NCBI RefSeq assembly: GCF_001428605.1
Contig: NZ_LMID01000010.1
Coordinates: 62,001-126,000 of the forward strand
DNA length: 64,000 bases
Reading direction: 5' to 3'
Origin: Sphingomonas sp. Root720
GTDB taxonomy: Bacteria > Pseudomonadota > Alphaproteobacteria > Sphingomonadales > Sphingomonadaceae
Each line of letters begins with the position of its first letter. Position 1 is the first letter of the stretch. This document shows, in pieces, positions 17,867-26,846 of the stretch. The notes below the pieces were generated by a model that saw only the letters and a program-made list of their open reading frames with translations, was not told the origin of the DNA and ran no database searches. The translations under genes and the position numbers were made by a program.

Positions 17867-18625
17867 TCATTCTTCCCATTCCATGTTGCCGCTGAGCGCG
17901 ATCGTCTCGCCCGTGACCTTCGCGCCCGCTGGAGAGGTAAGGAATTCGACCATGTCGGCGAACTCCGAGACCTGAACCTTGCAGCGCAGCGAGACGTAGC
18001 GGAGATAATCCTGCTCGATCTCTTCGAAGCTCCGCCCCGTCGCCTCGACATTGCGGTTCACGACGAAGCGGAAGCGGTCATTGTCGATGATGCCGGGCAG
18101 GATCGCGTTGCAGCGGATGCCGAACGGCCCCAGCTCGCGCGCGCTGTTCTTCGTCAGTCCTTCGACACCGGCCTTCGACGCGATGTACGGCGCGCGAAAG
18201 GGAATGCCGGTGCGGGTCGAACAGGTCGAGAAGTTGACGATCGAACCGCCGCCATTGGCCTTGAGCAGCGGCACGGCGCGTTTCATGCAGTAGAACATCC
18301 CGCTCAGGTTGACGGCGATGGTCTTGTCCCATTCGTCCTCGTCGATATCCTCGATCGCCCCGCGCGGACCGGCCATGCCGACCACGTTGACGAGGATCGT
18401 CAGCCCGCCGAGCGCGGCACGTGCATCGTCGAACAGCGCCTCGACATCGGCGCGGACGCCGACATCGGTAACGCTGCCCGTCAGGCCCGGATTGGCCTCC
18501 AGCGTCGCGGCGACCGCATCGGCCCGCACGTCGCAGATATGGACCTTGTCGCCGCGGCCCAGGAAGCGTTCGGCTATCGCCCGGCCGACGCTGTCGCCGG
18601 CCCCCGTCACTAATATCCGTTCCAT
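17867..18625 (-). CDS. Short-chain dehydrogenase/reductase (3-hydroxyacid oxidation proposed)
   Basis: This 252-residue classical SDR has a cofactor loop VTGAGDSVGRAIA at 6-18, an NVVGMAG segment, the active-site YIASK and IRCNAILPG. Asp in ICDVRAD at the end of the second strand favours NAD. The position between thioesterase and BKACE suggests that it oxidises a 3-hydroxy acid to the 3-keto acid that BKACE cleaves. This is inference; no substrate-specific residue can be read. The gap to the thioesterase stop is 18 nt. Confidence 0.85.
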   Translation of the reverse strand: MERILVTGAGDSVGRAIAERFLGRGDKVHICDVRADAVAATLEANPGLTGSVTDVGVRADVEALFDDARAALGGLTILVNVVGMAGPRGAIEDIDEDEWDKTIAVNLSGMFYCMKRAVPLLKANGGGSIVNFSTCSTRTGIPFRAPYIASKAGVEGLTKNSARELGPFGIRCNAILPGIIDNDRFRFVVNRNVEATGRSFEEIEQDYLRYVSLRCKVQVSEFADMVEFLTSPAGAKVTGETIALSGNMEWEE

Positions 18626-18643
18626 CGGTTGCAGAACCTCACT

Positions 18644-19099
18644 TCATTGCGATTGGGGAAGGGACGGCAGCATCAGCCCGGCCGCGCGGGCGCGATGCTC
18701 GTCGGTCAGCGGGATCGAGACGCGCGCATCGAGGTCGAAGCGCACCGTCACGCCCTCCATGATCGTGCAGACCCGGCCGTCCGAGCGGCGCACCATCGCG
18801 GTGCGGTGGCGCAGCGACGAGCGCCCGACCGACACCAGGCCCGATCGCAACACCAGCAGGTCGCCGGCGACCAGTTCATGCAGATATTGGATCTCGTGGC
18901 GGACATCGGCCCAGCCCAGGCGACGGTCGCCCACGACCTCGGTCACCGGGCCGAACTCGCCGAGCAGATGATAGACCGCATTGTCGAGCAGCGGCATCTG
19001 ATGCTGCACCGACATATGGCCCATCGAGTCGCAGAACCAGGGGTGGACCACCCCCCGAAGCGTCTCCACGCCCGCATTTTCCAAGCCTGTGTGAGTCAC
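18644..19099 (-). CDS. Hotdog-fold acyl-CoA thioesterase
   Basis: This 151-residue 4-hydroxybenzoyl-CoA-thioesterase-like protein has the hotdog signature VHPWFCDSMGHMSVQHQMPLL, where the Asp-x-x-x-His pair lies near residues 24-28. The start is GTG at 19099, preceded by GGGAG. It is the first gene of the leftward operon. Similar thioesterases release betaine from betainyl-CoA in carnitine pathways, so here it may hydrolyse the acyl-CoA that BKACE makes. That is inferred from order, not from residues. Confidence 0.82.
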   Translation of the reverse strand: MTHTGLENAGVETLRGVVHPWFCDSMGHMSVQHQMPLLDNAVYHLLGEFGPVTEVVGDRRLGWADVRHEIQYLHELVAGDLLVLRSGLVSVGRSSLRHRTAMVRRSDGRVCTIMEGVTVRFDLDARVSIPLTDEHRARAAGLMLPSLPQSQ

Positions 19100-19140
19100 C
19101 TGACGCTCCCGATCCGCCTTGGGAAACGTGGCCTAAACGC

Positions 19141-19175
19141 ACGCTATTGACTTGTCTACACAGATTATACAAATT
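19141..19175. promoter_or_regulatory. Divergent control region with GntR-like motifs
   Basis: Between the thioesterase operon and the TonB receptor lies TTGTCTACA (19152-19160, plus strand) and, on the minus strand, TTGTATAAT (19172-19164), which includes a perfect TATAAT -10 box (19169-19164) pointing toward the thioesterase. The motif TTGTnTACA recurs at 26785-26793 upstream of the deacylase-GntR pair. FCD-type GntR regulators often bind T-GT-AC-A elements, so this is a plausible shared operator. No convincing -35 was found. Confidence 0.42.
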
Positions 19176-19231
19176 GTGTTCACGAGGAAACGACCTTGCC
19201 GAAAACAACCGGCTGACAAGGGGGAAAAGAC

Positions 19232-21358
19232 GTGCGTGATCATTTGAGGAAGGCAGTAGGAACGGGCGCGGCGACGATGGCGATGGCCTGGCTGCTCGCG
19301 GGCACGGCCCATGCGCAGACGGTGGCCGGGGCCGAAGCGGTTGGTGAGGACGAAATCGTCGTCACCGCGCAGAAGCGTCAGGAACGCCTCCAGGAAGTGC
19401 CGATCTCGGTCGCGGTCCTGGGCGGCGCTGCGCTCGACGCGCAATCGAACGGCGGCGTTTCCGAAGCGCTGCGGAACGTCGCCGGCCTCTCGCTGACCAA
19501 CACCGCGCAGGGCGGCGGCAGCCAGCTCACCATCCGCGGCGTCGCCGCCAACGGCGCGACCCTCGCCGGGTCCAGCACGACGGCCTATTATATCGACTCG
19601 GTTCCGTTCGGCCTGGTGAAGTCGGCGATCCTTCCCGACACCAACGCCTATGACATGGAGCGTATCGAGGTGTTGCGCGGGCCGCAGGGCACGCTCTACG
19701 GCGCCAACGCGCTCAACGGCGTGGTCCGCCTGCTGACCAACGACGCGAAGCTCGACCGCTTCGAGCTGAAGGGCCGTGCCGGCGTCTCGACCACCAAGGG
19801 CGGCGAGGCCAGCTATCGCGGCGACGTCGCGGTCAATGTGCCGATCGTCGAGGACAAGCTGGCGGTGCGCCTCGTCGCCGGCTTCGAGAATGCCGGCGGC
19901 TGGATCGAACAGCCCAATCGCGGCATCAAGGACGCCAACGACCAGAAGTCGCGCAACCTCCGCGTCAAGGTCAACGCGCAGCCTACCGAGCGGCTCAACA
20001 TCGGCCTCGGCGTGTCGATCTCGCGGATCGACCAGGATTCGCCCAACTATGCCAATGCGACGAATGTCCAGACCACCACGGTCCCACTGCCGCAGCGGCT
20101 CGACTATGACGCCTATAGCGCCCGCATCGGCTACGACTTCGACGGCTTCACCGCGACCAGTGCGACCAGCTACCTCAAGTTCGCCAATGTCGGCGAGCGC
20201 GACTACACCGCCTTCGGCCCGCTGCAGACGCTGCATACCGATATTCGCTCCAAGGTGTTCACCGAGGAGCTGCTGCTCAACTCGACCACCAGCGGCAGCT
20301 GGCGCTGGTCGGCCGGCGCCTTCTATCGCGACGCGAAGGACGATCTGTTCCAGACGCTCTTCCTGCTCCCGGCACCGATCAATTTCCGGGACAAGTCGCG
20401 CTCCTATGCGGTGTTCGGCCAGCTCACCAAGGCGATGTTCGACGGCAGGCTCGAGCTGAGCGGCGGCCTTCGCTACTTCAACGACCGCGTCTCGCAGATC
20501 GAGGTCACCCCGGTGACGGGTAACCCGGCACAGGCGCTCGCCCGGCGGACCGAGACTTTCGACGCGGTGACGCCGCGTGCGGTGATCACCTGGCTGCCGA
20601 GCCGCAACTTCACCGCCTATGCCTCCTATTCGCAGGGCTTCCGCAGCGGCTTCAACCAGAGCCCGACGATCATCCGCTCGGCACCCGGCATCCCGCCGGT
20701 CAAGGCCGACCGGCTGCACAATTACGAAGTCGGCGCCAAGGGGACGATGCTCGACGGCGCGCTGACCTTCGACGCTGCGGTCTACTATATCGACTGGAAC
20801 AAGATTCAGCAGAACCTCAACGTCAACCTCAACAACATCGTCTATGCGGTGACCGTCAACGGCACCGGCGCCAGCGGCCTCGGCGTCGACCTCAGCCTGA
20901 CGGCGCGGCCGGTGCGCGGCGTCGATATCGGCGGTACCTTCAGCTGGAACGACCTCACCCTGGACGATCCGGTCGTGACGCAGACGGCAGGCGGCCCCGT
21001 CACCCTCTATGACAAGGGCGACCGTCTCGCCTTCTCTCCGGAATATACGGCGAGCGGGTTCGTCGACATCGGCTTCCCGATCGGCACGATGGAGGGCAAG
21101 CTGTCCGGATCGATCAACTATAGGTCGAAGATCCCGGCGCGCCTGCTGAGCGCGGGCGTCGTCCGCCGGTTCATCAGCGATGCACCGCTGACGACGCGGG
21201 CCAGCTTCGCCCTCAAGGCGCAGAACAACTGGACCGCCACGTTGTTCGTCGACAACCTCACCAACTGGAACAAGCGGGTCCAGCCGGCTACCGACTTCAG
21301 CCAGGAATTCCGGTTGCGTCCCCGGACCATCGGCCTTCAACTGGAATTCGGCCTCTGA
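19232..21358 (+). CDS. TonB-dependent receptor
   Basis: This 708-residue outer-membrane receptor has a signal peptide ending GTAHAQ, a TonB-box-like DEIVVTAQKRQERL, and a plug domain with MERIEVLRGPQGTLYGANALNG. The barrel has 20-odd strands and ends in LQLEFGL. The start is GTG at 19232 with a GGGGGA box upstream. It is the first gene of a rightward unit with an S9 peptidase and an MFS transporter, which together form an outer-membrane to cytoplasm uptake and processing route for the compound degraded by the divergent operon. Ligand unknown. Confidence 0.92.
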   Translation: MRDHLRKAVGTGAATMAMAWLLAGTAHAQTVAGAEAVGEDEIVVTAQKRQERLQEVPISVAVLGGAALDAQSNGGVSEALRNVAGLSLTNTAQGGGSQLTIRGVAANGATLAGSSTTAYYIDSVPFGLVKSAILPDTNAYDMERIEVLRGPQGTLYGANALNGVVRLLTNDAKLDRFELKGRAGVSTTKGGEASYRGDVAVNVPIVEDKLAVRLVAGFENAGGWIEQPNRGIKDANDQKSRNLRVKVNAQPTERLNIGLGVSISRIDQDSPNYANATNVQTTTVPLPQRLDYDAYSARIGYDFDGFTATSATSYLKFANVGERDYTAFGPLQTLHTDIRSKVFTEELLLNSTTSGSWRWSAGAFYRDAKDDLFQTLFLLPAPINFRDKSRSYAVFGQLTKAMFDGRLELSGGLRYFNDRVSQIEVTPVTGNPAQALARRTETFDAVTPRAVITWLPSRNFTAYASYSQGFRSGFNQSPTIIRSAPGIPPVKADRLHNYEVGAKGTMLDGALTFDAAVYYIDWNKIQQNLNVNLNNIVYAVTVNGTGASGLGVDLSLTARPVRGVDIGGTFSWNDLTLDDPVVTQTAGGPVTLYDKGDRLAFSPEYTASGFVDIGFPIGTMEGKLSGSINYRSKIPARLLSAGVVRRFISDAPLTTRASFALKAQNNWTATLFVDNLTNWNKRVQPATDFSQEFRLRPRTIGLQLEFGL

Positions 21359-21425
21359 TCAGAAGGAAGGCGCCACGGATCGTCCTCGCCGACGGTCCGT
21401 GGCGGCGATGGAGCCGAGCGAAAGA

Positions 21426-23432
21426 ATGACGATGATCGACCCACAGGCGCTCGGCGCCATCGAGCGGCACGTCGCGGACTATTTCGACACGGTCTACCGG
21501 CCGGGCGCCGACCGGCTCCACGCGATCGTCCATGTTTCCCCGCATCCGAGCGACGGGCGCATAGCCTTCTCCGGACCGGTCTATCGCGCCGGCGGCGGCT
21601 TTCCCGTGACGCGCACCCTGCTGCTGGCCGACGACGGCGAACCGACATGGATCGGCGCGCCCGACGCCAATCTTTCCGATCCCCGTTGGTCGCCCGACGG
21701 ACGGCTGATCGCCTTCCTGTCGGACGAGGGTCATGGCGCCGGCAATCTCCAGCTCGTCGTCGCGGATGCGGCCACCCCCGATCGCCATCGCGCGACGGTC
21801 GTGCTCGACGGCGAAGCGGTCGAGAGCTTCGCCTGGTCGCCCGACGGCACTCGCATCCTGCTGCAGACCGCCGATGCCGGATCCGACGCGGCCGGATCGG
21901 CGGCGACCGCCCGCATCGGCAGCGCGGCCGAGGCCGAGCGGCCGAGCTGGGCGCCCATGGTGGAGACCAGCGACCATGCCGACAAATGGCGCCGCGCCCA
22001 TATCTGGGAGGTCGCGACCGGCCGGCTGACCGGCATCGGCACTGCGGGACAGAATGTCTGGGAATGCGACTGGCTCGGCCATGACCGGGTCGTCGCGATC
22101 CTGTCCGGCAATCCCGGCGAGGGTGGCTGGTACCAGACCCATGCCGGCGTGGCTCCGGCGGCTGGCGGCGCCTTCGTGCGCCTCGCGGACTCCGATCTCG
22201 AACTGGCGGGGATCAAGGGTTCTCCGGACGGACGCCTTGTCGCACTGATCGAGGGCCGCTTCCACCGTACCGTCCAGCTTGGCAGCCTGGTGCTGATCGA
22301 TGCGCCCACAGGCGTCACGTCGCGCCCCGCTATCGATGCCGAGATATCGACCCTCGCCTGGCGTGATCCGGGCCGGCTGTTCTTCGCGGGGTTCGCCGCG
22401 CCGGAGACGGTGGCGGGAACGCTGGAGATCGACGGCGGCCAGGTCGCGATCGAATGGCGCACGTCCGGCACCGCGGGCCGCAAGGTTCCCTTCGCCGCGC
22501 CCACCGGCCAGCAGGGCCTGCTCGCCCCCGTGCACGGCTTCGACACCTATCAGCAGCTTCGGCACATCGACGCGGATGGCGCATCGGCCACCCTGCTCGA
22601 TCTTGCCGACCCTCCCGTTCTCGCGCTCCAGCAACAGCTGGGGTCGGCGGCCGCGATCGAGTGGCCGGGCGCCGAACGGATGCCGATCAAGGGCTATCTG
22701 GCGAAGCCGGCGGGCGTGGAGCGGCCGCCGCTGGTGCTGTTCGTCCATGGCGGCCCGTCGCACCTGTTCCGCGACAGCTGGACCTTCGACAATCCCTTTG
22801 CGGCGCTGCTCGTGCGCGCAGGCTATGCCGTACTCGCCTGCAACCCGCGCGGCAGCTCGGGCCGGGGCCTCGACTTCGCCGAGCGGGTGATCGGCGACTG
22901 GGGCGGCGCCGATCATGTCGACCTGCTCGCGGGCGTCGACCATGTCGTCGCCGAGCACGGCGTCGATCCCGATCGGCTGTTCGTGATCGGTGGCAGCTAT
23001 GGCGGCTATATGACGAGCTGGCTGGTGACCCGCACCGACCGCTTCCGCGCAGCCTGCGCCATGGCGCCGGTCACCGACATGCGCAGCCAGTATTTCACCG
23101 CACACCACCCCGAATTCCTGACCCTCTACACGCGCGGCTCGCCCTACGAAGTCGGCGGGATCTTCGACCAGCGCAGCCCGCTCCGCCACGCCGACAAGGT
23201 TGTGACCCCGACCCTGCTGATCGCGGGCGAGGTCGACCACACAACCCCATCGAGCCAGGCCGTCCAATTCTATCGTGCGCTGGCGCTGCGCGGCGTCCCG
23301 ACCGAGCTGGCCCTCTATCCCGAGGAAGGCCATGCTCCGCTCCGCTACGAGGCGCAGGTCGACCAGGGCACCCGTATCCTTCGCTGGTTCCGCCAATGGG
23401 ACCGGCCGGCCGGCGAGACGCGTCTTGGCTGA
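21426..23432 (+). CDS. S9-family prolyl oligopeptidase-like peptidase
   Basis: This 668-residue enzyme has an N-terminal beta-propeller (WD40-like repeats such as SPDGRLIAFLSDEG and WSPDGTRILLQT) and a C-terminal alpha/beta-hydrolase domain. The catalytic triad is Ser524 in GGSYGGYM, Asp604 in GEVDHTT and His636 in EEGHAPLR. No signal peptide is seen, so it is probably cytoplasmic. S9 peptidases cut small peptides or acyl-amino acids, often next to proline. That fits a locus with hydroxyproline-type enzymes. The start at 21426 is used because a GGAG box precedes it; 21408 is the alternative. Confidence 0.87.
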   Translation: MTMIDPQALGAIERHVADYFDTVYRPGADRLHAIVHVSPHPSDGRIAFSGPVYRAGGGFPVTRTLLLADDGEPTWIGAPDANLSDPRWSPDGRLIAFLSDEGHGAGNLQLVVADAATPDRHRATVVLDGEAVESFAWSPDGTRILLQTADAGSDAAGSAATARIGSAAEAERPSWAPMVETSDHADKWRRAHIWEVATGRLTGIGTAGQNVWECDWLGHDRVVAILSGNPGEGGWYQTHAGVAPAAGGAFVRLADSDLELAGIKGSPDGRLVALIEGRFHRTVQLGSLVLIDAPTGVTSRPAIDAEISTLAWRDPGRLFFAGFAAPETVAGTLEIDGGQVAIEWRTSGTAGRKVPFAAPTGQQGLLAPVHGFDTYQQLRHIDADGASATLLDLADPPVLALQQQLGSAAAIEWPGAERMPIKGYLAKPAGVERPPLVLFVHGGPSHLFRDSWTFDNPFAALLVRAGYAVLACNPRGSSGRGLDFAERVIGDWGGADHVDLLAGVDHVVAEHGVDPDRLFVIGGSYGGYMTSWLVTRTDRFRAACAMAPVTDMRSQYFTAHHPEFLTLYTRGSPYEVGGIFDQRSPLRHADKVVTPTLLIAGEVDHTTPSSQAVQFYRALALRGVPTELALYPEEGHAPLRYEAQVDQGTRILRWFRQWDRPAGETRLG

Positions 23433-24711
23433 TCCGGCGACGGGTGGTGCGGCGCCCTTTCCGCTTACGCCCGCCCGGCGCTGGCTGTTCCTCGCGATCC
23501 TGTTCCTCGCGGGCACGTCGAGCTCGGTCGACCGGGTGGTGATTTCGGTCCTGCTCGAACCGATCAAGCGGGAATTCCAGATCTCCGACACGCAGCTCGG
23601 CCTGCTCAGCGGGCTGTCCTTCGCGCTGCTCTATTCGGTGCTCGGCCTGCCGATCGCGCGCTTCGCCGACCGCGGCAACCGCAAGCTGCTGATCGCGGGC
23701 GCGATCACGGTGTGGAGCGGCATGACGATGCTCTGCGCGATGGCCGGCAGCTTCTGGCAGCTGCTGCTCGCCCGGATCGGCGTCGGCGTCGGCGAGGCGG
23801 GGGCGACGCCGCCCGCCCAATCGCTGATCGTCGACTATTTCCCGGCGGCGCAGCGCGCGCGCGCCATCGGCATCTTCGCGACCTCGGGCACCGCCGGCTA
23901 TCTGATCGGGCTCACCATCGGATCGCAGCTCGTCACGGCCCATGGCTGGCGCCTTACCCTGGTCGCCTTCGGCCTGCCCGGGCTGCTGATCGCGGCGCTG
24001 ATCATGCTCGTGCTGGTCGAGCCGCGCCAGGCCGATCCGATCGCGGCCGCGCGCGCCGGATCGGGCGAGCCGCTTGGCGCCTCGATCCGCGCGCTGGCCG
24101 CCAAGCCCTCCTTCGTCCGGCTGCTGATCGGCTTCACCATCTACCATTTCGCCGCCTATGGCGCGCTGGTCTTCGTGCCGTCCTACCTGATCCGGGTGAT
24201 CGGTAGCCCGATCGCCGATGCCGGTCCGGTCTACGGCCTGACCTCGGCGTTGGCCGTGCTGGTCGGCAGCCTTGCCGGCGGTGCGTTGTGCGACATGCTG
24301 TCGGCCCGCGACCGGCGCTGGATCGCCTGGTTCCCGGCGCTCGGCTTCGGGCTGGCGGTCATTCCCAATGTGCTGATGTTCATGATCGACGATCTTAACC
24401 TGTTCCTGGTCGTCAGCACGATCGGCGGCGTCCTGCTCTATGCCGCCCTGCCCGCCGGCTTCACCGCGATCCATGCGGTGTGCGGCGGCGCACGGCGCGC
24501 GACCGCGATCGCGATCATCCTGTTCTTCGGCAACCTGCTCGGCTTCGGACTTGGGCCGGTGATTACCGGCGCGCTCAGCGATCATTTCAGCGCGGTCCAT
24601 GGCCCGGCGGGTCTTCGCTATGCGCTGATGATCGTGATGGCGATGCTGCTGCCTACCGCCCTGCTGATGTTCGGCGCGGGACGCCGGATCGTCGGCGACC
24701 TCGAGGATTGA
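23425..24711 (+). CDS. MFS transporter
   Basis: This inner-membrane protein of about 428 residues has 12 predicted helices. MFS motifs include FADRGNRKLLIAGAI between helices 2 and 3 and ARIGVGVGEAGATPP in helix 4. That pattern is typical of spinster-like or anion:cation symporter MFS members that carry organic acids or aromatic compounds. The start is read as TTG at 23425, overlapping the peptidase stop by 8 nt, because no ATG or GTG fits upstream of the first helix. It probably imports the substrate or a fragment of it. Confidence 0.87.
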   Translation: MADPATGGAAPFPLTPARRWLFLAILFLAGTSSSVDRVVISVLLEPIKREFQISDTQLGLLSGLSFALLYSVLGLPIARFADRGNRKLLIAGAITVWSGMTMLCAMAGSFWQLLLARIGVGVGEAGATPPAQSLIVDYFPAAQRARAIGIFATSGTAGYLIGLTIGSQLVTAHGWRLTLVAFGLPGLLIAALIMLVLVEPRQADPIAAARAGSGEPLGASIRALAAKPSFVRLLIGFTIYHFAAYGALVFVPSYLIRVIGSPIADAGPVYGLTSALAVLVGSLAGGALCDMLSARDRRWIAWFPALGFGLAVIPNVLMFMIDDLNLFLVVSTIGGVLLYAALPAGFTAIHAVCGGARRATAIAIILFFGNLLGFGLGPVITGALSDHFSAVHGPAGLRYALMIVMAMLLPTALLMFGAGRRIVGDLED

Positions 24712-24727
24712 GGTCGGGCGCGGGGGG

Positions 24728-25468
24728 TCAGGCGCGGGCGACGAGCGAGAAGTCGTGCGTCGCGACACCGGCGACGAACGCTTTCATCCGCTCGCGGAAT
24801 TCGTCCGAATGGGCATAGACCAGCCGCTCGGCCAGTTCGGCGTCACCGGCGCGGATCGCCTCGATCATCTCGCGGTGCTGTTCGATCACGTCGCCGTAGC
24901 TGGCCAGCTGCGCGCTGTTCTGGCGGAAGGCGAGCAGCGACAGCCGCATCACCCCGCGCAGCATCTTCGAGCAGTCGTTGGCGAGGAAGCGGTTGCCGCA
25001 CGCTTGGTTGATCGCGTCGTGAAACGCCCAATTGGCCTCGACGATCACGCGCGGCTCGCCGGTCGCGGCGGCGACGGCGAACTCCTCGTTGCGCCGTTCA
25101 AGCAGCGCCAGATGATGGGGTTGGCGGCGTAGCGCCGCCCAACGCGTGGTCGCGCGCTCGTAGAGTTCGAGCGCCTCGAGCACCTGCGGCACCTGATCGA
25201 GATCGAGCGAGGCGACCCGTGCGCCCCGGTTGGGCGCCAGGGTCACCAGTCCTTCGGCGGCGAGGCGGATCAGCGCCTCGCGGGTCGGAGTGCGCGAGAA
25301 ACCGAATTCGCGGCTGATCTGCACCTCGTCGAGCTCGGCGTTGGGCGCGAGCTCCAGGTTGAGAATCTGTTCGCGCAGCAGCGAATAGACCTTCTGCCCA
25401 CTCGACTGGCGCGCGCCCTCGTCGAGTACCGCCACCTTCGCCGATTTGCCTGCGCGTTTCCCCTGCAT
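24728..25468 (-). CDS. GntR-family regulator with FCD domain
   Basis: This 246-residue regulator has a winged helix at about residues 25-90 (VYSLLREQILNLELAPNAEL, then FGFSRTPTREALIRLAAEGLV) and an all-helical FCD ligand domain behind it (FHDAINQACGNRFL, with His ligands that usually hold a metal). The start at 25468 has a GAGG box at proper distance; the frame is open to 25504 but that would overlap the upstream stop. It lies 16 nt behind the M20 gene, so both are one unit, and the motif at 26785 would give autoregulation. It likely controls the whole 14.4-26.7 kb locus. Confidence 0.87.
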   Translation of the reverse strand: MQGKRAGKSAKVAVLDEGARQSSGQKVYSLLREQILNLELAPNAELDEVQISREFGFSRTPTREALIRLAAEGLVTLAPNRGARVASLDLDQVPQVLEALELYERATTRWAALRRQPHHLALLERRNEEFAVAAATGEPRVIVEANWAFHDAINQACGNRFLANDCSKMLRGVMRLSLLAFRQNSAQLASYGDVIEQHREMIEAIRAGDAELAERLVYAHSDEFRERMKAFVAGVATHDFSLVARA

Positions 25469-25484
25469 GGCCATCCTCACACCA

Positions 25485-26675
25485 TTAGTCGCGGACAAAT
25501 GCAACCAGCCGCGCCATGAAGCGGGCGCCGGCCTCGATCTGGCTGATCTCGATATATTCGTCGGGCCGGTGCGCCTGCTCGATCGAACCCGGACCGCAAA
25601 TCACCGTCGACAGGCCCGCCTGCTGGAAATAGCCCGCTTCCGCCCCATAGGAGACGGTGGTGCTCGGCGCGTTGGTGCCGCTCAGCATCGTGCAGAGCGT
25701 ACGCGCCTCACCGTCCTCCTCTTCGCGCAGCGCCGGCACCGCGGCGAGACGGCGGACAGAGATGTCCCCGCCCTGCGCTCGCCTTGCAAGGTCCGTCCGC
25801 GCCTTTTCGACGGCCGTCCAGAAGGGCGCCAGGATCGTATCGACGTCTCGATCGGGCACGGTGCGCAGGTCGAACGCGAAGCGGCATTCGCGCGCGAGGA
25901 TGTTCGGGGCGGTGCCGCCTTGGATCACGCCGATGGTCAGTGTCGACCAGGCCGGGTCGAAGCGGGGATTGCGGTGCAGCCGCTCCTCCGCCTCGGCGAT
26001 CCGGGTCAGGACGTGCATCACCTCGACCGCGATCATGTTCGCCGAGACGCCCTCGTGTGACAGGCTCGAATGCGCCTCGACCCCAGTGACGACGACTTCG
26101 TAGAGATGGATGCTCTTGTGGCTGTCGACGATCTTCATGTTGGTCGGCTCGCCGATGATCGCCACCGCCGGCGTGCACTGCTGCAGCAATTCGCCGATCA
26201 GGTCGCCTACACCCAGGCACCCCACCTCCTCGTCGTAGGAGAAGGCGAGATGGATCGGCCGCCGCAACCGGCGTTCGGCCAGATGCGGCACCGTCGCCAG
26301 CGCCAGCGCCAGGAAGCTCTTCATGTCGCTTGTCCCGCGCCCGTAGAGACGCCCGTCCCTGCGGGTCAGGGCGAAGGGCGGCATCGTCCAGGGCTGGTCG
26401 GTGACGGGGACGACATCGGTATGCCCCGACAGCACGATCCCGCCATTTCCCGCACCGCCGATCGTCGCGATCAGATTGGCCTTCCCGCCATGGTCGTCGG
26501 CCACCCGTCGCGCCTCGATCCCGAAGCCCGCCAGATAGGTTTCGACATGGGCGATCAGCGCGAGATTGGACTCCGACGAGGTGGTGTCGAAGGCGATCAA
26601 GCGGTCGAGGATAGCGATCGTATCGGCCGCGATCCGATCGATGATCTCCGCAGGCGGGACCTGGATCTCAGCCAT
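25485..26675 (-). CDS. M20 family deacylase (acetylornithine deacetylase-like)
   Basis: This 396-residue ArgE/DapE-type zinc amidohydrolase removes the acyl group from an N-acyl amino acid. Metal-site motifs are LSGHTDVVPV, RGTSDMKSF, FSYDEEVGCLG and the C-terminal His in EQAHRPDEYI. Being in a regulator pair away from arginine genes, it more likely serves catabolism of an N-acylated or amide-linked compound than arginine synthesis (inference). A 170-base spacer containing a perfect TGTATACA palindrome lies upstream. Confidence 0.87.
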   Translation of the reverse strand: MAEIQVPPAEIIDRIAADTIAILDRLIAFDTTSSESNLALIAHVETYLAGFGIEARRVADDHGGKANLIATIGGAGNGGIVLSGHTDVVPVTDQPWTMPPFALTRRDGRLYGRGTSDMKSFLALALATVPHLAERRLRRPIHLAFSYDEEVGCLGVGDLIGELLQQCTPAVAIIGEPTNMKIVDSHKSIHLYEVVVTGVEAHSSLSHEGVSANMIAVEVMHVLTRIAEAEERLHRNPRFDPAWSTLTIGVIQGGTAPNILARECRFAFDLRTVPDRDVDTILAPFWTAVEKARTDLARRAQGGDISVRRLAAVPALREEEDGEARTLCTMLSGTNAPSTTVSYGAEAGYFQQAGLSTVICGPGSIEQAHRPDEYIEISQIEAGARFMARLVAFVRD

Positions 26676-26784
26676 GCTCGCGAGCCTTTGGTATTGCGGA
26701 AACGGGGATTGGCGAACTGTGCCGCGCGGCCGCTTCGAAGAGGACCGCCGAAAGTGATGTCACGTTGAAACCCCTTGAACTTCC

Positions 26785-26794
26785 TTGTATACAT
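26785..26794. promoter_or_regulatory. TTGTATACAT palindromic motif, candidate GntR operator
   Basis: An 8-bp perfect palindrome TGTATACA (26786-26793) lies in the AT-rich spacer between the M20 deacylase (leftward) and the esterase (rightward). It differs by one base from TTGTCTACA at 19152-19160 in the TonB/thioesterase control region. Both would be suited to the FCD-GntR regulator coded at 24728-25468. Confidence 0.4.
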
Positions 26795-26846
26795 ATTGTA
26801 TTTCTACCGTGCACAGTCAATAGCCATTCGGCGCATCAGCGGGGAC

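Noticed and set aside
19133-21340. 735-codon open frame opposite the TonB receptor
   Set aside because: The plus strand encodes a complete receptor with signal peptide, plug and barrel; the antisense product has no recognisable features.
21297-23591. 764-codon open frame opposite the S9 peptidase
   Set aside because: It covers the peptidase exactly and has antisense composition; the peptidase has a full catalytic triad.
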